Positions 1 to 12,504 of a stretch of 64,000 bases of DNA are shown here, in pieces. This DNA is from Paramarasmius palmivorus (lineage: Eukaryota; Basidiomycota; Agaricomycetes; Agaricales; Marasmiaceae). Within the stretch, counting starts at the first letter, position 1. Every line of letters starts with the position of its first letter. Location of the stretch: NCBI GenBank assembly GCA_037176845.1, contig JAYKXP010000002.1, forward strand, positions 1,214,501 through 1,278,500, read 5' to 3'. A program made the position numbers and the translations under genes. The notes below the pieces were generated by a model. It saw nothing but the letters and a program-made list of their open reading frames with translations, ran no database searches and was not told the DNA's origin.

Positions 1-3000
1 CATTTGAAGAGTCCAGCGCTGCATGCATCTCAGACATGCTTAGACAAGTCAGCAACGGACAATACCTTGACGCCATCCGGATGGCTGAAAAGTTCATCTT
101 ACATGTCGAAGTCTTGTTTGCCACGATTGATGACCTGGAGTTTCAGTTCGCCCGGCTGAACATGAAAGGTAAGGATTTATGATCTTGATAGGCACCATGA
201 CGTCGCTTATATTTGGTGTCTTCTCAAGGTATGTCGCACGTCCGCGAGGCCCGCATGCTCTGTCGGAAAACAGTCGAACTCTTCACCCTTCTCTCACACA
301 CTCAAGAAACCGGATCACGAAGGATGGGTATGACCCAGGAACTTTTAGCGTTGGTGACAGGTCTCGCACACTACCTCAAGATTCTTATCCGAATAGCTCT
401 CACCGGAGCGCTCAAGCTTGAGAGGGAGAATGAAGCCGTCACACCATCGGGAGAAGTTGTAGTTGTGCGTGATGCGATGGCGGCGTTTCTTGATAAACTG
501 CATCTGTTGGCGGTCCAGCAAGGGAATCCGGGCGCTCGACGATTGATCAAGAGTGGCAAGGGGAGCAGTGCTGTTAATGGTGCGGTGGATGAGGAGAGCA
601 GTGGACGGACAGATGTGAATTGGGGAACACAGGGTGTGATATATGGTTTCAGGAGTCTGGCGCCGGAATATGCAGGTGACAGCCCATTTAATCCGAGTGG
701 TTCTGGAGAGTCGTTGGGAAATGGTGCAGGTGATCATGAAGAGGGTTCATCATCGAGACAAGTATCACCGAACCATCCACCGAGCGACCTATGTATCAAG
801 TGCAACTTGACAGTAGAGGAGGACTGCGTGCGGCTGGGGACTTACCAGAGATGGCACTCACAGTGTGTGCAGTGCAAGGTCTGTGGGAAGGTTGCAGCTG
901 CGCCATTACCGCCGTCTGCGAAGGAGAAGGAGAAGGAAGGAACGTCTACCCCACAAGAAGGCTCCAATACCCCATCTTCTGCGGTCAGCTCGTCCAATGG
1001 TAACCAAGCCGCCGCTTCGTCACAAGGGCAACCACCCAAATTGACGACAGCAAGACGACCCCCTGCCAACGTGTCCATGTTCGTGTATGAAGTCGACTCG
1101 ATGAAGGAAACTTCATCATTCGGCGTCGTGCCAACGGTCATATTGTGTAAGGAACACGCGCATTCAGGATGTAAAGGTGGCTTCAAGTCCGTGCAGAGAT
1201 TGGAGCAATACGCCTTCCTTTTGAATGTTGCACTGAGGAGATTATACCTGCTTCTCAGGCGGCAGGGTGTCGTGCCGCTATCGCCCGGTGAGTTTATTTC
1301 GGGAGTCATGAAGTACCTATGACGCTAATTGGCCTTTTATCTTCTCCCCTTCACCATGTGTTCATCCCTTGAACTTTATTCGCCCCATGGTTCTACGTCG
1401 CGTCCATGCCATTCATGCTTGCACCCAATATCATCCTACGACATTTGCCTCACACTCAACTAAACGTGCCCAAACCCTAGAAACAGCTCATCCCGCGGGC
1501 AACGTCTCTCAACCCGACTCTGACCCCTACCGAAACTCTGCGGACATCATGCGCATGAAGCAAGTTCATCTTGGTCGTAAACTCTCGACGACTGCTCGGC
1601 TACCAAAACGGAGTACCATCGTCGAGAGTCCCAACAGGGCGGAGTGTTGCGCCGTCAGAGATGAAGACTCACCACCATCACCACCACGGCGGAGACTCCT
1701 CGAAGCACCAACAGCGACAGGGACAAGTACAGGCGAGATCACCGACGCAGACAAACCAACAGCAACAGCCTCTGTCATTGCAGCAGCAGCATTTCCAACA
1801 ACAGCAGTATCAACAACACTTACAGCAGCAACAGGCCCAGCAAATGCAGCAGCAGCAACAAGGGAGATATGGTCCGTCAGTGGAGACATCCCAATCTCTT
1901 CAGGGTCAAGGGCAAGTCATCAAGCCGCCTTTTGCGAGAAACAATACGGAAGTGATGATCGTCGACGAAAGTGCGCCCAACTCACCTGCGATCGGGGACG
2001 AAGGCGGTCCAATGGGTTTAGGTGGCGTAAATATTAATAGCAGTGGTGCAGCCGTACTACAGGATGGAATCACACTCGCTGATCTACCTCAACTGATGGA
2101 GGCAGCACAAGCGAGGGAACAGCAGCGATCGTTGCCTAGGCTAAACTCGATTCCGTACATCGCTGAGCTTAGTGCACTCGAGTTGGCGATCGTGAAACAC
2201 TCGGCTGTCTTGGCCTTGGCTCGTAGCCCGTTGAAGGATCAGCTGGACGTTGATGAGTTGCTGGAGATGGTAGAGATCAAGAAGGGTGGATTCTGGAAGA
2301 CGCTGTTCAAGGGTGACAAAAAGAATGTGAAGAAGAAGACGGGTGAGTAGGAAAGGTTATTAGTGCTTGATGGCCTACTGATTCTTTTATATCACAGGAA
2401 CATTTGGTGTACCTCTTGAATTACTCGTGGAAAAAGAGGGTGTAGACTCTTTATTAGGCGCTTCAAGAGCGACATTGCGAGTCCCTAGTTTCATAGACGA
2501 CGTCATTTCTGCCATGCGGCAAATGGGCAAGTGCTGGTTTCTTTGAATTGTGTGACGTGTAAGCTGACTTATACCTATCTAGATATGTCTGTAGAGGGTA
2601 TCTTCCGGAAGAACGGAAACATTCGACGGCTGAAGGAACTCACAGAAGCAATCGACAGAGATCCTCTCTCTGTTGATTTGACACAGGACAACCCAGTTCA
2701 GCTAGCCGCATTATTGAAGAAGTTTTTGAGAGATCTTCCTGATCCTCTATTAACTTTCAAGTTGCATCGGTTGATGGTTGCTTCACAAAGTGAGTCAGTT
2801 CTCTACTGTGCCTCGTATACGGTGGCTGATACCGATGTTTCCAACAAGGTTTACCAAATGAGGGGGATCGAAAGAGGCTGTTGCACATGCTATCAGTCAT
2901 CATGCCCAAGGCGCACCGAGATACGATGGAGGTCCTCTTTGTATTCCTCAAATGGGTTGCCTCGTTTGCACACATGGACGAAGAGACCGGTAGCAAGATG

Positions 3001-3705
3001 GACTCTGGCAACCTTGCTACGGTCATCTGCCCTAGTATTTTGTATTCTCGGGGCCGGGATGCTGTGAGGGATGAAAGCTTTGGAGCTATTCGCGTTGTCA
3101 CTTCGCTTCTCGAAAATCAAGACGAGTTCTTTGCGGTTCCTGAAGAGTTCCTCTCCATTCTACATGACCAAGAATACTTTGCCAACTCAATGGAGTTGCC
3201 GGCAAAGGAATTCATGAAGAAATGCGATACCTACCTCCGGTTGAAATCAGGGAATGGGCGACCACCGATGCAGATGTATAATGGACCAAACGGAAGCGCG
3301 CCTCGGTTCCCTGGATCCGGACCTATGACCCCCAATACGGAACGTCCGCCTCCACAAGGAATGATGGGTGGACCACCCAATCCTAACCAAAGTCGACCAC
3401 CACCACCTCCTGGCTCGCCTTCACCACACATGTCCCCTCACCAGCACCAACCTCAGCACCAGCAATATCCTGGAATGGCACACCCGACGCCTACCTATCC
3501 ATCCAATAATTCTGCTGCGCAGAGTTTGGCGACTCTGACATCACCCCGGACACCGCAACCTGAGGAATGGTCAAATCCTCCGAGACCGATAACAGCCAAC
3601 GGGTCATCATCACGACCTACGTCGTATGTTCAACCGAGACCAAGTATGGATCAGCATCCTGCAGGTTCGTATGGTGCTAATCCGAATGGATATCCCCAGC
3701 GGTAG
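1..3705 (+). CDS. LIM-domain Rho GTPase-activating protein (5' partial)
   Basis: GTPase-activating protein for Rho/Cdc42-type GTPases, expected at sites of polarised growth. The 5' end lies outside the window. Coding segments read 3-170, 230-1287, 1481-2343, 2400-2526, 2583-2789 and 2849-3705, stopping at TAG 3703. A LIM zinc module starts near 793 (CIKCNLTVEEDC, then H-x2-C-x2-C-x2-C), with its second half split by a Ser/Gln-rich insert and resuming at VILCKEHAHSGC. A His/Gln-rich tract follows (about 1665-1865). The RhoGAP domain starts at GTFGVPLELLVEK and contains the arginine-finger segment VEGIFRKNGN and the LLKKFLRDLPDPLL helix. The C-terminus is Pro-rich. The intron 2527-2582 uses a GC donor. 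One extra C in the CCC at 1630-1632 breaks the frame between KRSTIVES and PTGRSVAPS. Domain assignment is firm; the exact orthologue (Rga1/Rga2-like) is inferred. Confidence 0.88.
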
Positions 3706-4545
3706 CCCGGTTTATTTGCCGTGCCCGTTGTGTTTTGTATTATCTTCGCATACTTTCCTTTTTGCATTTGCCCCATCTGCCCGTTCAGTATCATCATCGC
3801 CCACGCCGCACCTCCCCTGCTCGCAGCTAATTGAATTGTTTCGCTCATTTTTGATTGCGTCATTATGTGTAGTTTAACCAGCCCATCCAACCCACGTTTC
3901 ATCTGACCTTGCGACCTTCACTACTTATATCTCTTTCTACTTTTTTTTTCTTCCTCTCCTACTTTTCAATTATCGATATGACAAGGACGAAATATCTCGC
4001 AGTACTTACGATACCCTTGCATAGGTATTATATGCAAATCCGAATTCTGAAGGAACAAAACCATTCATTCTTCTTTCTTTTTTTACCTGACTTTATTCGT
4101 TGGACGGACTGCAAATCAATGTATCAATTCTTCAATTTCCAGCATGTCAAAGACCCAAAAGTCTCGTGAGCGACAAGAAGGAAGCCCGCAAAGGAAACTA
4201 GCGTGCCCTCGAAACCGAAAAGGGTACCCCTTGTCCCAGTATCTTGGGCTAGATCTTGTCCTGGATCTGCCAATCAGCAATCAGCAGCACGCGCTGACCC
4301 GCAATGTTCCCCAGGACATGATCTATCTATCTATGTATTTTTAGCTGTGTAGGGCTGTGAAGTGTTGCCCAAAGAGGTACCGGCGGCAACTCGTGAGAAA
4401 GGAAGATGGATGTTCATAATTCTGTCGAAATGACTATAAAAGGAGGAGTCTGCCTTGTTCATCAACCCTTTTGCACCCCACCCAAATCATCCACGCAACC
4501 CCCCCTTCCTCCCGTCCTTTGTATTTTCCCCAAAATCCCCCAGGA
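3706..4545 (+). promoter_or_regulatory. Intergenic: RhoGAP 3' end and TUP1 promoter
   Basis: No gene was recognised. The right part looks like the TUP1 core promoter. A TATA-like box TATAAAAGG lies at 4435-4443, followed by a C-rich pyrimidine stretch (about 4465-4540) directly before the ATG at 4546, as is common upstream of fungal start codons. The rest holds T-rich tracts (3940-4085) and short open frames without conserved content. Confidence 0.5.
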
Positions 4546-7313
4546 ATGTCTGCGGTATATAGCGTAAGTCTCCAGTTTGGGGTCAAATTCTAATTTCAGC
4601 CCTCGTTTTGGTCCCGAATCTCCGCTTCGGGGCACGAGGTTCTCTTGTTTTTTGTCGAAAACTTTCGCTTACTTTTTCTTCCATGAACCAGCATCGCAGT
4701 CTTCAACCAACTGGCGCTCCTGCTCAGCCTTCGCCTGGAACCCGTTTAAACGAATCTTTCGAGGTCATCAGACAAGAATTTGATCTTTTGGCTCAAGAAG
4801 TCTCCGCTTCCAGGAACCAACGTGATGATTATGAGGCCAAGGGTATGTTTTCTGTCCGACTTTTTTTTCTATTTGATTCTCAAGAGGTTACTTTGCCAGT
4901 CGCTTCCCAAGTAAACGAGCTCAACATCATACGTCAATCAATTTATGAACTAGAAGCTCAGCATGGCAAAGTTCGACAGCAATACGAAGAGGAGATGGCT
5001 CGTCTTCGCGCCGAAATCCAACATCTGAGACAAGGACTTCCACCAAACGCTACTACAGGACCAGGAATAGGCGCGGGACCCTTGTCGGCCGTAGTTGGTC
5101 CTGGTGGCTCTTCTGGTCCACCACCACCTGGCGCTGGTGGCGTTCCCCCTTTTAACGATCCTTATTTCGCGCGTGACAGAGAAAGGGAACGTGAACGAGA
5201 CAGAGAGCGCGAGCGCGAAAGGGAAAGAGACAGGGACAGGGACAGAGCAGAGTCTCTGTCAATGCGAGATCGTGATCGTGAAAGAGAACGTGAGAGAGAA
5301 CGTGATAGAGACAGAGAACGGGATCGGGTTATGGACCAAAGGGACCCAAAGAGAATGAAGCCTGAACGACTAAAGAGTGAGCGCCCAGGTATGTCTTCAT
5401 CTATCCAGCCCATTCTTACTCTAACGTTTTCAAGACATCTTTTCGCCAGGTACGATTCCGAAACTACCACCGCCTGCTTCTGGAGGTGCTCCACCTTCAG
5501 CTTCAATGTCTGGTCCGGCCGTTCCAGGCCTACCACCACCACCTTCAGCGACACCAACCCATGGAGCACCTGTGCCATATCCTCCAGCTGGGCCTAGTTC
5601 AGCTGCCACGTCGCCCATGATGGACGTCCATCATACTCACTCCCAATCGCTTCCGTCGCAAAATGTGCCGAGTCAGGCCCTTCAACCGCAACACACTGGT
5701 GGTACCTCTGGCAGCGGTGGTGCTCTTATTCCGATCAATACCCCACCTGGTGCCTTCCCTGAAGATGTCGACGTTGCTACGTACCCGGCGGAATTCAAGA
5801 AGGAAGGTAGCGATTGGTTCGCAATTTTCAATCCCAAAGTGAAAAAGGGTCTGGACGTCAATCTGGTACATACGCTCATGCATGAAAGGTATGTGCTTAC
5901 AAACGAGTCAATCTTGGTTCGTCGTGGCTGTTCCACGTGCTCTGTCTTCCATTCCACCGTTCAACCTGCTTGTTCGTTGATATCGGACGGACTTTACGGT
6001 GCCTTTATTCAGCCATTCCCCGGTCCGATTCACCATGGCACGTGCTGACTAACTTTTGGATTAGCGTTGTTTGCTGTGTACGTTTCTCAGCGGACGGCAA
6101 ATACCTTGCTACGGGCTGTAATAGGACGGCGCAGATCTATGACACCAAGACAGGACAAAAGACATGGTATGGTGACACTGCATATTGACTGATTCATTTC
6201 ATTAATAATGTTGATGATCGCTGTAGTGTATTGGTTGACGAAGCTGCTGGTAAAGCCGGGGACCTTTACATACGGAGCGTATGTTTCAGTCCCGATGGGA
6301 AAGTTCCTAGCGACAGGAGCTGAAGACAAACAAATTCGAGTACGTCAACGCATTTTTATGAGATGCTCAAGTTCACCTTGCTCTAGATTTGGGACATCCA
6401 AAAGAAACGTATTCGCAACATCTTTGACGGACACCAACAAGAGATCTACTCTCTCGACTTTTCGGCTGATGGTCGTCTTATCGTCTCCGGCTCTGGTGAC
6501 AAGACCGCCAGAATCTGGGACATGTTGGACGGCACGTCAAAAGTGCTCACAATCAATGACCCTGATTCTGTCAACAACGATGCCGGTGTCACTTCAGTAG
6601 CGATTAGCCCGAACGGGATGTACGTCGCCGCTGGTAGTCTGGACACCGTTGTTCGGATATGGGATGTCGGTACAGGGCATTTAGTAGAGAGATTGAGGGG
6701 TCACAGAGATAGCGTCTACAGTGTCGCGTTCACACCTGACGGCAAGGGGCTGGTTAGCGGAAGCCTGGACAAGACGTTGAAGTATTGGGATGTCAGTGCG
6801 TTGATGACGACTCCACCGGGATCGATCAAGGGAAGGAAGGAGGGGCAAGCGAATGGGAACGGGGCGTTGGTGAGGAAGGATGGGGATAAGCAGAGTCAGT
6901 GTACAATGAACTTTACTGGACACAAGGTATGTTCCCCGAGTGTATGTTTGGTTGACGTGTGTTGAACGCTTTGGCATGTAGGATTACGTGTTGTCCGTTG
7001 CGGTTTCGCATGACGGACAATGGGTGGTTTCTGGATCGAAGGATCGTGGGGTGCAATTCTGGGATTCAAGAAATGCGACGGTTCAGTGTATGTTACAGGG
7101 TCACAAAAACTCTGGTAGGTTGTGGTTGACATTGTGTTATGCATTTCACTTATCGTCTTTTCACACCAGTCATCTCAATAGACCTGAGCCCTTCTGGTTG
7201 TACATTAGCCACTGGAAGTGGGGACTGGCAAGCCCGAATATGTAAGTGTGCAGTCTTATTGTTTGCGGTGGGCGACGCTTATAGAGACTACAGGGAGTTA
7301 TACAATGAACTAA
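4546..7313 (+). CDS. TUP1: General transcriptional corepressor Tup1
   Basis: WD40 corepressor that acts in the nucleus with Cyc8/Ssn6 on many repressed genes. The coding segments are 4546-4563, 4692-4842, 4900-5388, 5450-5888, 6065-6166, 6227-6339, 6387-6926, 6982-7114, 7170-7241 and 7294-7313. It starts MSAVYS and continues into the N-terminal helical tetramerisation region ([19 protein letters not shown], then [19 protein letters not shown]). A Gly/Pro-rich linker, an unusual run of RE/RD dipeptides (about 5170-5345) and a second Pro-rich linker follow. Seven WD repeats then start near [17 protein letters not shown]. Choosing the acceptor at 7292-7293 makes the protein end ARIWSYTMN, matching the ARIWSYR-type ends of ascomycete Tup1/RcoA. 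No frame breaks were seen. Confidence is high because the N-terminal and C-terminal hallmarks agree. Confidence 0.95.
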
Positions 7314-7929
7314 CGACTAGCACTGGGATTGTAAGGAGAAGAACAAAATGTAAACAGTACGCTTTCGTATACCCCTCTATCACACGATTTACTACGGTCT
7401 ACCCAAATTGTCCAGCTTTACTTCCTCGCTCACTGTTCAACTCCCCTCTCTGTGTGTTTTACGTTTTGCTTAGCCTGCTTTGTTTTATTTCTCGTCCTTG
7501 TTTAAATTAAGCATCAAAAACATTCGCTTTTCTTACCACCGCAAACGTGTTCACAAAACTAAGAATTTTTGGTCGGTGATAAGGGCAGAGTATGACAAGA
7601 CGTAGCTTCTCCCATGCGCCGCCGAATGTCAGCTACAAATTGATCTGAACTGCCTCAGATTTGAAATGGAAACAGCAATACAACGTTGTAGTATACAATA
7701 CTTTTGACTATAGTTGATGGATGTTAGCCTTCCACAAGAATTTCACTGGCCACTTCTTCAGCATCTCCATCTCCTCCTTCCTGTTCTTGTCCAGCTCCAT
7801 TCCACCAAGCTATGGGGCCTAGGCCTTGTTCAGCTATCGAACACTATGTTGTCACATAAGAAACTCGAACAAAGGCAAGGAAAATGCAATACGTACCACG
7901 ATGCTAAACGGAGCTCTTCTTCTCTCCCT
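7314..7929. other. Convergent 3' intergenic region (TUP1 / RPC25)
   Basis: About 0.6 kb between the stop codons of two convergent genes, T-rich on the plus strand (7375-7510). No coding sequence, RNA gene or repeat was recognised. Confidence 0.6.
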
Positions 7930-8588
7930 CTCTATTGAACGCCTTCCTTTACCACCGGTGGACCTGGCTCGTCATCGTAGAATTCATCACTCTCTACACG
8001 TATACGAACGACCTCGCTAGCATCAATATACATCCTTTCTGCCACGGGGTGTCAAGCATTTCGTGGGTTTGATTTGATGTTAGAGTTGAGTCGGGAAGCC
8101 AGAAATGAGAGCGTTCTGTAGGATCAAAGGTTGATGGCTGTGGTAGGTATATTGAAGGGATGTAGATGTCATCAAAAAACCCTAGTGATACTGCCAAACG
8201 ATTAGCGAAAAAAAGACGCTTTGACGATGGGTGTATACCTCGTATAGATTCTGGATCGCTCGATTTCACTTTCCCGACAAGAACTTCACCTATAAAAGGT
8301 CTGAAAACGACCATTCTGAAAACGACTGTCAATTTTAGTCAGTTTTTTTATTAACGTTTTTGAAAAGTTGATAGACTCACCGCGATACCATAAGAACCCA
8401 TCGCCGTATCTGACTTTGCCTTCACCTGCCTCTGTTATGTCGAAAACGGATATACAAAGACCGACATCGTGAAGAACTTTGTTGGCATATTTTTTGTTGA
8501 GCTGGGCAGCAAGGGCTTGTGTTGGGGTGATTCCAAAGGCAGAAGGGTGAATAGGGATGGTGTCTTTGATGATTGCCAGGTTGAACAT
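7930..8588 (-). CDS. RPC25: RNA polymerase III subunit Rpc25 (RPC8)
   Basis: Rpb7-like subunit of the RNA polymerase III stalk, needed for initiation at tRNA and 5S genes. Exons on the minus strand are 8588-8381, 8325-8239 and 8190-7930. The protein starts MFNLAIIKDTIPIHPSAFG and contains LNKKYANKVLHDVGLC of the N-terminal SHS2-like domain. The junction FRMVVFRPFIGE and then LGFFDDIYIP are typical of the Rpc25 S1/OB domain. It ends with the acidic tail VESDEFYDDEPGPP. Length is about 185 residues against 212 in yeast. A longer in-frame start exists upstream, but MF is the family start. One base is missing in the GGGG at 8046-8049: the frame changes between HEMLDTP and AERMYIDASE, and no splice sites explain it. 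The start is about 100 bp from the divergent RAD4 gene. Confidence 0.88.
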
Positions 8589-8688
8589 GGCGGCGAACGA
8601 GCGGCTAATTGATGGCGGTACCGCGTCATGCTGAGCAATGATGCATTGATGATTCACGCGCACGACGCGCATCTTGCTTTCCGCTCCC

Positions 8689-11600
8689 ATGGTCTCCTCG
8701 TCCCCTCTTCCTTCCCCGCTTCTTCAAGATGATAGTGACGACGATTTTGACTGGGAAGAGGTCCAGGTTCCAGCGCCAGAACCAGTGCTTGAGGTCGAAT
8801 CACCCCCAGAAGAAGAGAAACATATAGAAATTATCATATCCAAACAGCCTACGTGCGTGCTTTTCATATCTACTTGGCCATTTGAAGTGAACGTGATTAT
8901 AGGAAGAAAGAAAAGGACCAAACCAAAGTCCTTAATCATGCTGCTCGTCTCATGCGAATTGACGTTCACAAAGTACACACTATAACACTTCTCCTTAATG
9001 CTGGTGTCAGAAATAGGTGGCTAAACGACGAGTTATTACAAGCGAGGCTACTGAGCCTTATTCCTCTACCACTTCAAAACTCGTTCGCGATGATACATCC
9101 TCGAAGGGTTCCAGAGGTCGCAATGAGGGGCAGGATGTTCGAGAGTGCCCTGGGCAGATTAGTTGAGTGGTGGTGTGGAGAGTATTTCCTTGTCGATGTA
9201 GAAAAGGGGGCAGGTATGAGGAATAGACCTTTCGAAGACGTTCAGAAGGGATTGGAGAAATGTGGGTATAGACCTAAAACGGAGAAGAGCGTGGAGGAGT
9301 TTATCAAGACCACTAAACCCCTCATTGACGACGACGACATAGAAGACATTTTGGGTATAGAAGAGCTGGAGGTTATTCGTACCGAAAAGAGCCTCATGAA
9401 GCACGCACTCATGGCTGAAGGCTCGAGGGACGTGTCTGCGCAATTATTCACTGCGCTGTGTAGAGCACTTGGATACCGGCTAGGCTGGTAGTGAGCCTGC
9501 AGAGTGTTCCTTGGTCCTGCAGAGAAGAAGGTGTATCCTCGGCGTAACAAGGCGAAAAAGGGTGCGGTGGAAGAAGAACAGGTCGCGTCTGGGTCTTCCA
9601 CAAGAACTGGTACACCCTTCTCTGCATCTGGCGAGGCATTTCGATTAGACGGCGCGCCGGTGCAGAAGAGTGAAAAGGCCAAAGGGAAAGAAAAGGCTGT
9701 CGACATTAAACTACGGAAACAGAAGCACAAAGGGCAAGTATTGGGGAAAAAACCAAAACCAAAGGCAAAGCCATTTGGTATAATTTCTGTCCGGACACTG
9801 TCTACAGTCACTGATTTATGCCACATACAGACCCACTCAACTCGCCACCAGTATTTTGGACGGAAGTTTTTTCCAAGCCTGACTCCTCGGTGGATACCTG
9901 TCGATCCTATACGAGGGATAGTGAATAAGCGAAGTGCATTTGACCCAGGAAAGAGCACGGACAACAAGATGCTTTATGTTATGGCGTTTGAAGAGGACGG
10001 TTATGCGAGGGATGTTACGAGGCGATATGCGAAAGATTACAGTGCCAAGGTCAGCTCGTTCCTCGTCTCATCTGGTCATTTTGTGCTGAAGATCTACTCA
10101 AGGTCGCGAAGTTACGCGGCAAAGGCAACCGAACAGCTTGGTGGTCTGCGGTTGTCGCGCGTTTTACGCGTCCGTTCCGACTAAACCGAGATGACCTCGA
10201 AGATGATGAGCTGGATAATACTCAAGCTTATGGAAGGTCTGCCGACCTCTCTGGCTGGTTTCAAGGACCATCCACTATATGTCCTCGAACGCCACCTTAA
10301 TCAGACTCAAGCAATCTTTCCTCCTCCGCCCGAGACATTACCTGTTGCGCATTTCAGAGGAGACCCTGTTTATTCGAGGAGTTCCGTTGTCTCGTTGAAG
10401 AGCGCGGAGAATTGGATGAGGAGTGAGGGAAGAATAGTGAAGGAAGGAGAGGTTCCGATAAAGGAGGTTAAGGTGAAGGCGAGCACGGTCAATAGACAGA
10501 GGGAGTTAGAAGTGCTCAGAGAAGCTGGTGCGAATGGTAGTGGTGCTAACGATAAGGGAAAGGGACATGAAGCTATGCAGGGTTTGTACGCTAGGAGACA
10601 AACTGAGGTGTATGTTCCTCCGCCCAATTATCGACGTGAGTCACTTCTCTGTATCTTGTTAGCCTACAGGAACTAACTATGTGTGGTACAGGGCAAAGAT
10701 ACCCAAGAACGTATTTGGCAACATTGATCTCTATACCCCGTCAATGCTGCCAAGAGGCGCAGTACATATACCTTTCAAGGGCACAGCGCAAAGATTGCGC
10801 GAAAGCTAGGGGTTGATTTTGCAGAGGCTGTCACGGGATTTGAGTTCCGAAAACGCAGAGCAACGCCTGTTCTACAAGGTGTTGTCGTAGCTGCAGAGCA
10901 CGAGAACACTGTGTTGGAGGTGTGTACTTTTTGCATTCGCTGCTCAAGTCTGCACGTTAATTGCATTGAAAGGCGTACTATGAAGCAGAAAGGGATGCTA
11001 CCGAAAAGGCGAGACGGAAGAAGGAAGAACAAGTTATCAAGATGTGGACGAGGGTCATACACGGGTTAAAGGTCAGGAAGAGATTACTTGAACAGTACCA
11101 GAAAGAGGGACGTGAGCCTGCGGCGGCTAGTGAAATCGACGGATCAGCCTCAAGACATGATGATGGGCAGCCTGGGTCTGAAGCAGGACCGAGTGGAGGT
11201 GGATTTTGGTAATCGATCCTGCTCAGGCTGTCGTTCACTCGTATCAGCTTCCCAAACCGAGTCTCATTCCTCGACAAAGATCTCATTGATAGGGAAATGG
11301 ACGAGGAGCCTATACTGGTCGATGATGGTGCTGACTTGCCGGATCGGATGGCATTTGCCACAGAGACGATGGATATTGACGAGGTCGATACCATTGCCTC
11401 TCGGCCATTACAAGAACTTCCGGTATCTATCAAGTCGATGTCTGAACTCGCGTTGACGGAAAATGCCCCGCCGTTGAGTGACGACAAGGGACATGACTCT
11501 GGGAGAGCTTCTGGTCCTACGAATGGGGAATCCGGCCAAGTGACCGGGGGTACACCCAACGGTAAAGCACGTAGAGCCAGCACGCGAAAACGGAAGCGCG

Positions 11601-11767
11601 CACAAGATGTGGAGGAGGACCATAGTGAAGGAGAACCAACACCTATACCAGTTCGGACCGTGGCTTCAAGTACGAGAGTCCTGCGTCCACGACGTGGAAA
11701 GACGCAAGTCCAGCGTGAGGAAGAACAGCAAAGAGAGCGGGCACTGAAGGAGTTAATTGGTGAATAG
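8689..11767 (+). CDS. RAD4: DNA damage recognition protein Rad4/XPC (frame broken in many places)
   Basis: Nucleotide-excision-repair damage sensor (partner Rad23). The start MVSSSPLPSPLLQDD leads into an acidic N-terminus. The first intron is 8853-8902, and others lie at 9778-9830 and 10050-10102. The transglutaminase-like core shows AQLFTALCRALG, PARLVVSLQSVPW, PVFWTEVFSKPD, RWIPVDPIRGIVN and YARDVTRRYAKDY. The beta-hairpin domains show LAGFKDHPLYVLERHL, FGNIDLYTPSMLPRGAVHIP and GVDFAEAVTGFEF. A basic C-terminus ends ALKELIGE. These blocks lie in the right order but in different frames. Single-base breaks are inferred near 9476 (-1), 9515 (+1), 9887 (+1), 10226 (+1), 10691 (uncertain), 10790 (-1), 11205 (-1) and 11250 (+1). 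Either the consensus sequence is poor here or the gene is decayed; the uniformly strong conservation of every block favours sequence error. Confidence 0.85.
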
Positions 11768-12504
11768 TAGATTGTGTGTTGACATCTAGTATGAGGCAGG
11801 AAGTAAAAGGCATTCTTACTTTTTGTTCATCCTGTAGATGTCGCAATAAATGATTCATTCTCCCAACATCTAAGCTAGACTGCAAGCAAGCTGCAACGGG
11901 CTGCACTCTGGCTGCGTGTGAACGTGACGAACCAGGCTGAGGAAGAGGCTTGGGCTCTTGGCTGATGAAGTAAAAGTTCTATGCCAAGGATATTTGCTTG
12001 AATATAAAGACAGAATAACGCAGCACCAAACGTTCGCCCAAACGTGTACGCTTCTGAATATGAATCCAACCAAGCTTGACACTACCCCATCACCTTGAAC
12101 CTCGAGCACTCCTGTCTGACTGGGCAATTCGTATGACACGAAGATGGTTCATTCCTCCTCCGGTTGACCTACCTCAATTATACAGGGATTATGTTCGGAG
12201 GCAAATACCAGGTATACATTTTCCTGCTCAAGTGCGAGCAGTCCGAGTCAACACTACATCTGCAGACTCTTCAAGTTTTCCCCAAGTGCTATCTGCACGA
12301 GCACAAAGGCCAGAATTTGATCCTAGGGTCGGACAAGTTGGAAAGAGGTCATTGGAGTCTGTGGCCATGTTGGGAGCCAGAAACTGTAGGAAACGGGTGA
12401 GAAATTTGGGACAGAGCTCGAGGAGGAACCCGGACCGGCCAAATGTGGAGTCTTATTTAATCCGCCCTGTTATCTTTCCATCCACCACCATCGTCCTCTA
12501 CGCC
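11768..12504. other. Intergenic region before the antiporter pair
   Basis: About 0.7 kb between RAD4 and the first antiporter gene. It contains short open frames but no recognisable protein, repeat or RNA. A TATA-like AATATAAAG at 12000-12008 is the only promoter-like string noticed and is about 500 bp from the ATG, so its use is doubtful. Confidence 0.5.

Noticed and set aside
1566..1889. Minus-strand Ala/Val-rich ORF opposite the RhoGAP gene
   Set aside because: Antisense shadow of the Gln-rich tract (CAG/CAA read as CTG/TTG and GCT frames).
5162..5578. Long minus-strand ORF rich in Ser-Arg/Leu-Ser opposite TUP1
   Set aside because: It is the antisense shadow of the RE/RD repeat tract and has no start context or homology.
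7320..7354. Possible last TUP1 exon reading WDCKEKNKM before TAA
   Set aside because: It looks like a WD ending, but no AG acceptor puts it in frame. The acceptor at 7292-7293 gives ARIWSYTMN, which matches the conserved end of Tup1/RcoA.
9471..9520. Programmed ribosomal frameshift in RAD4
   Set aside because: Several unrelated breaks occur across the gene and window without slippery-site structure; sequence error is simpler.
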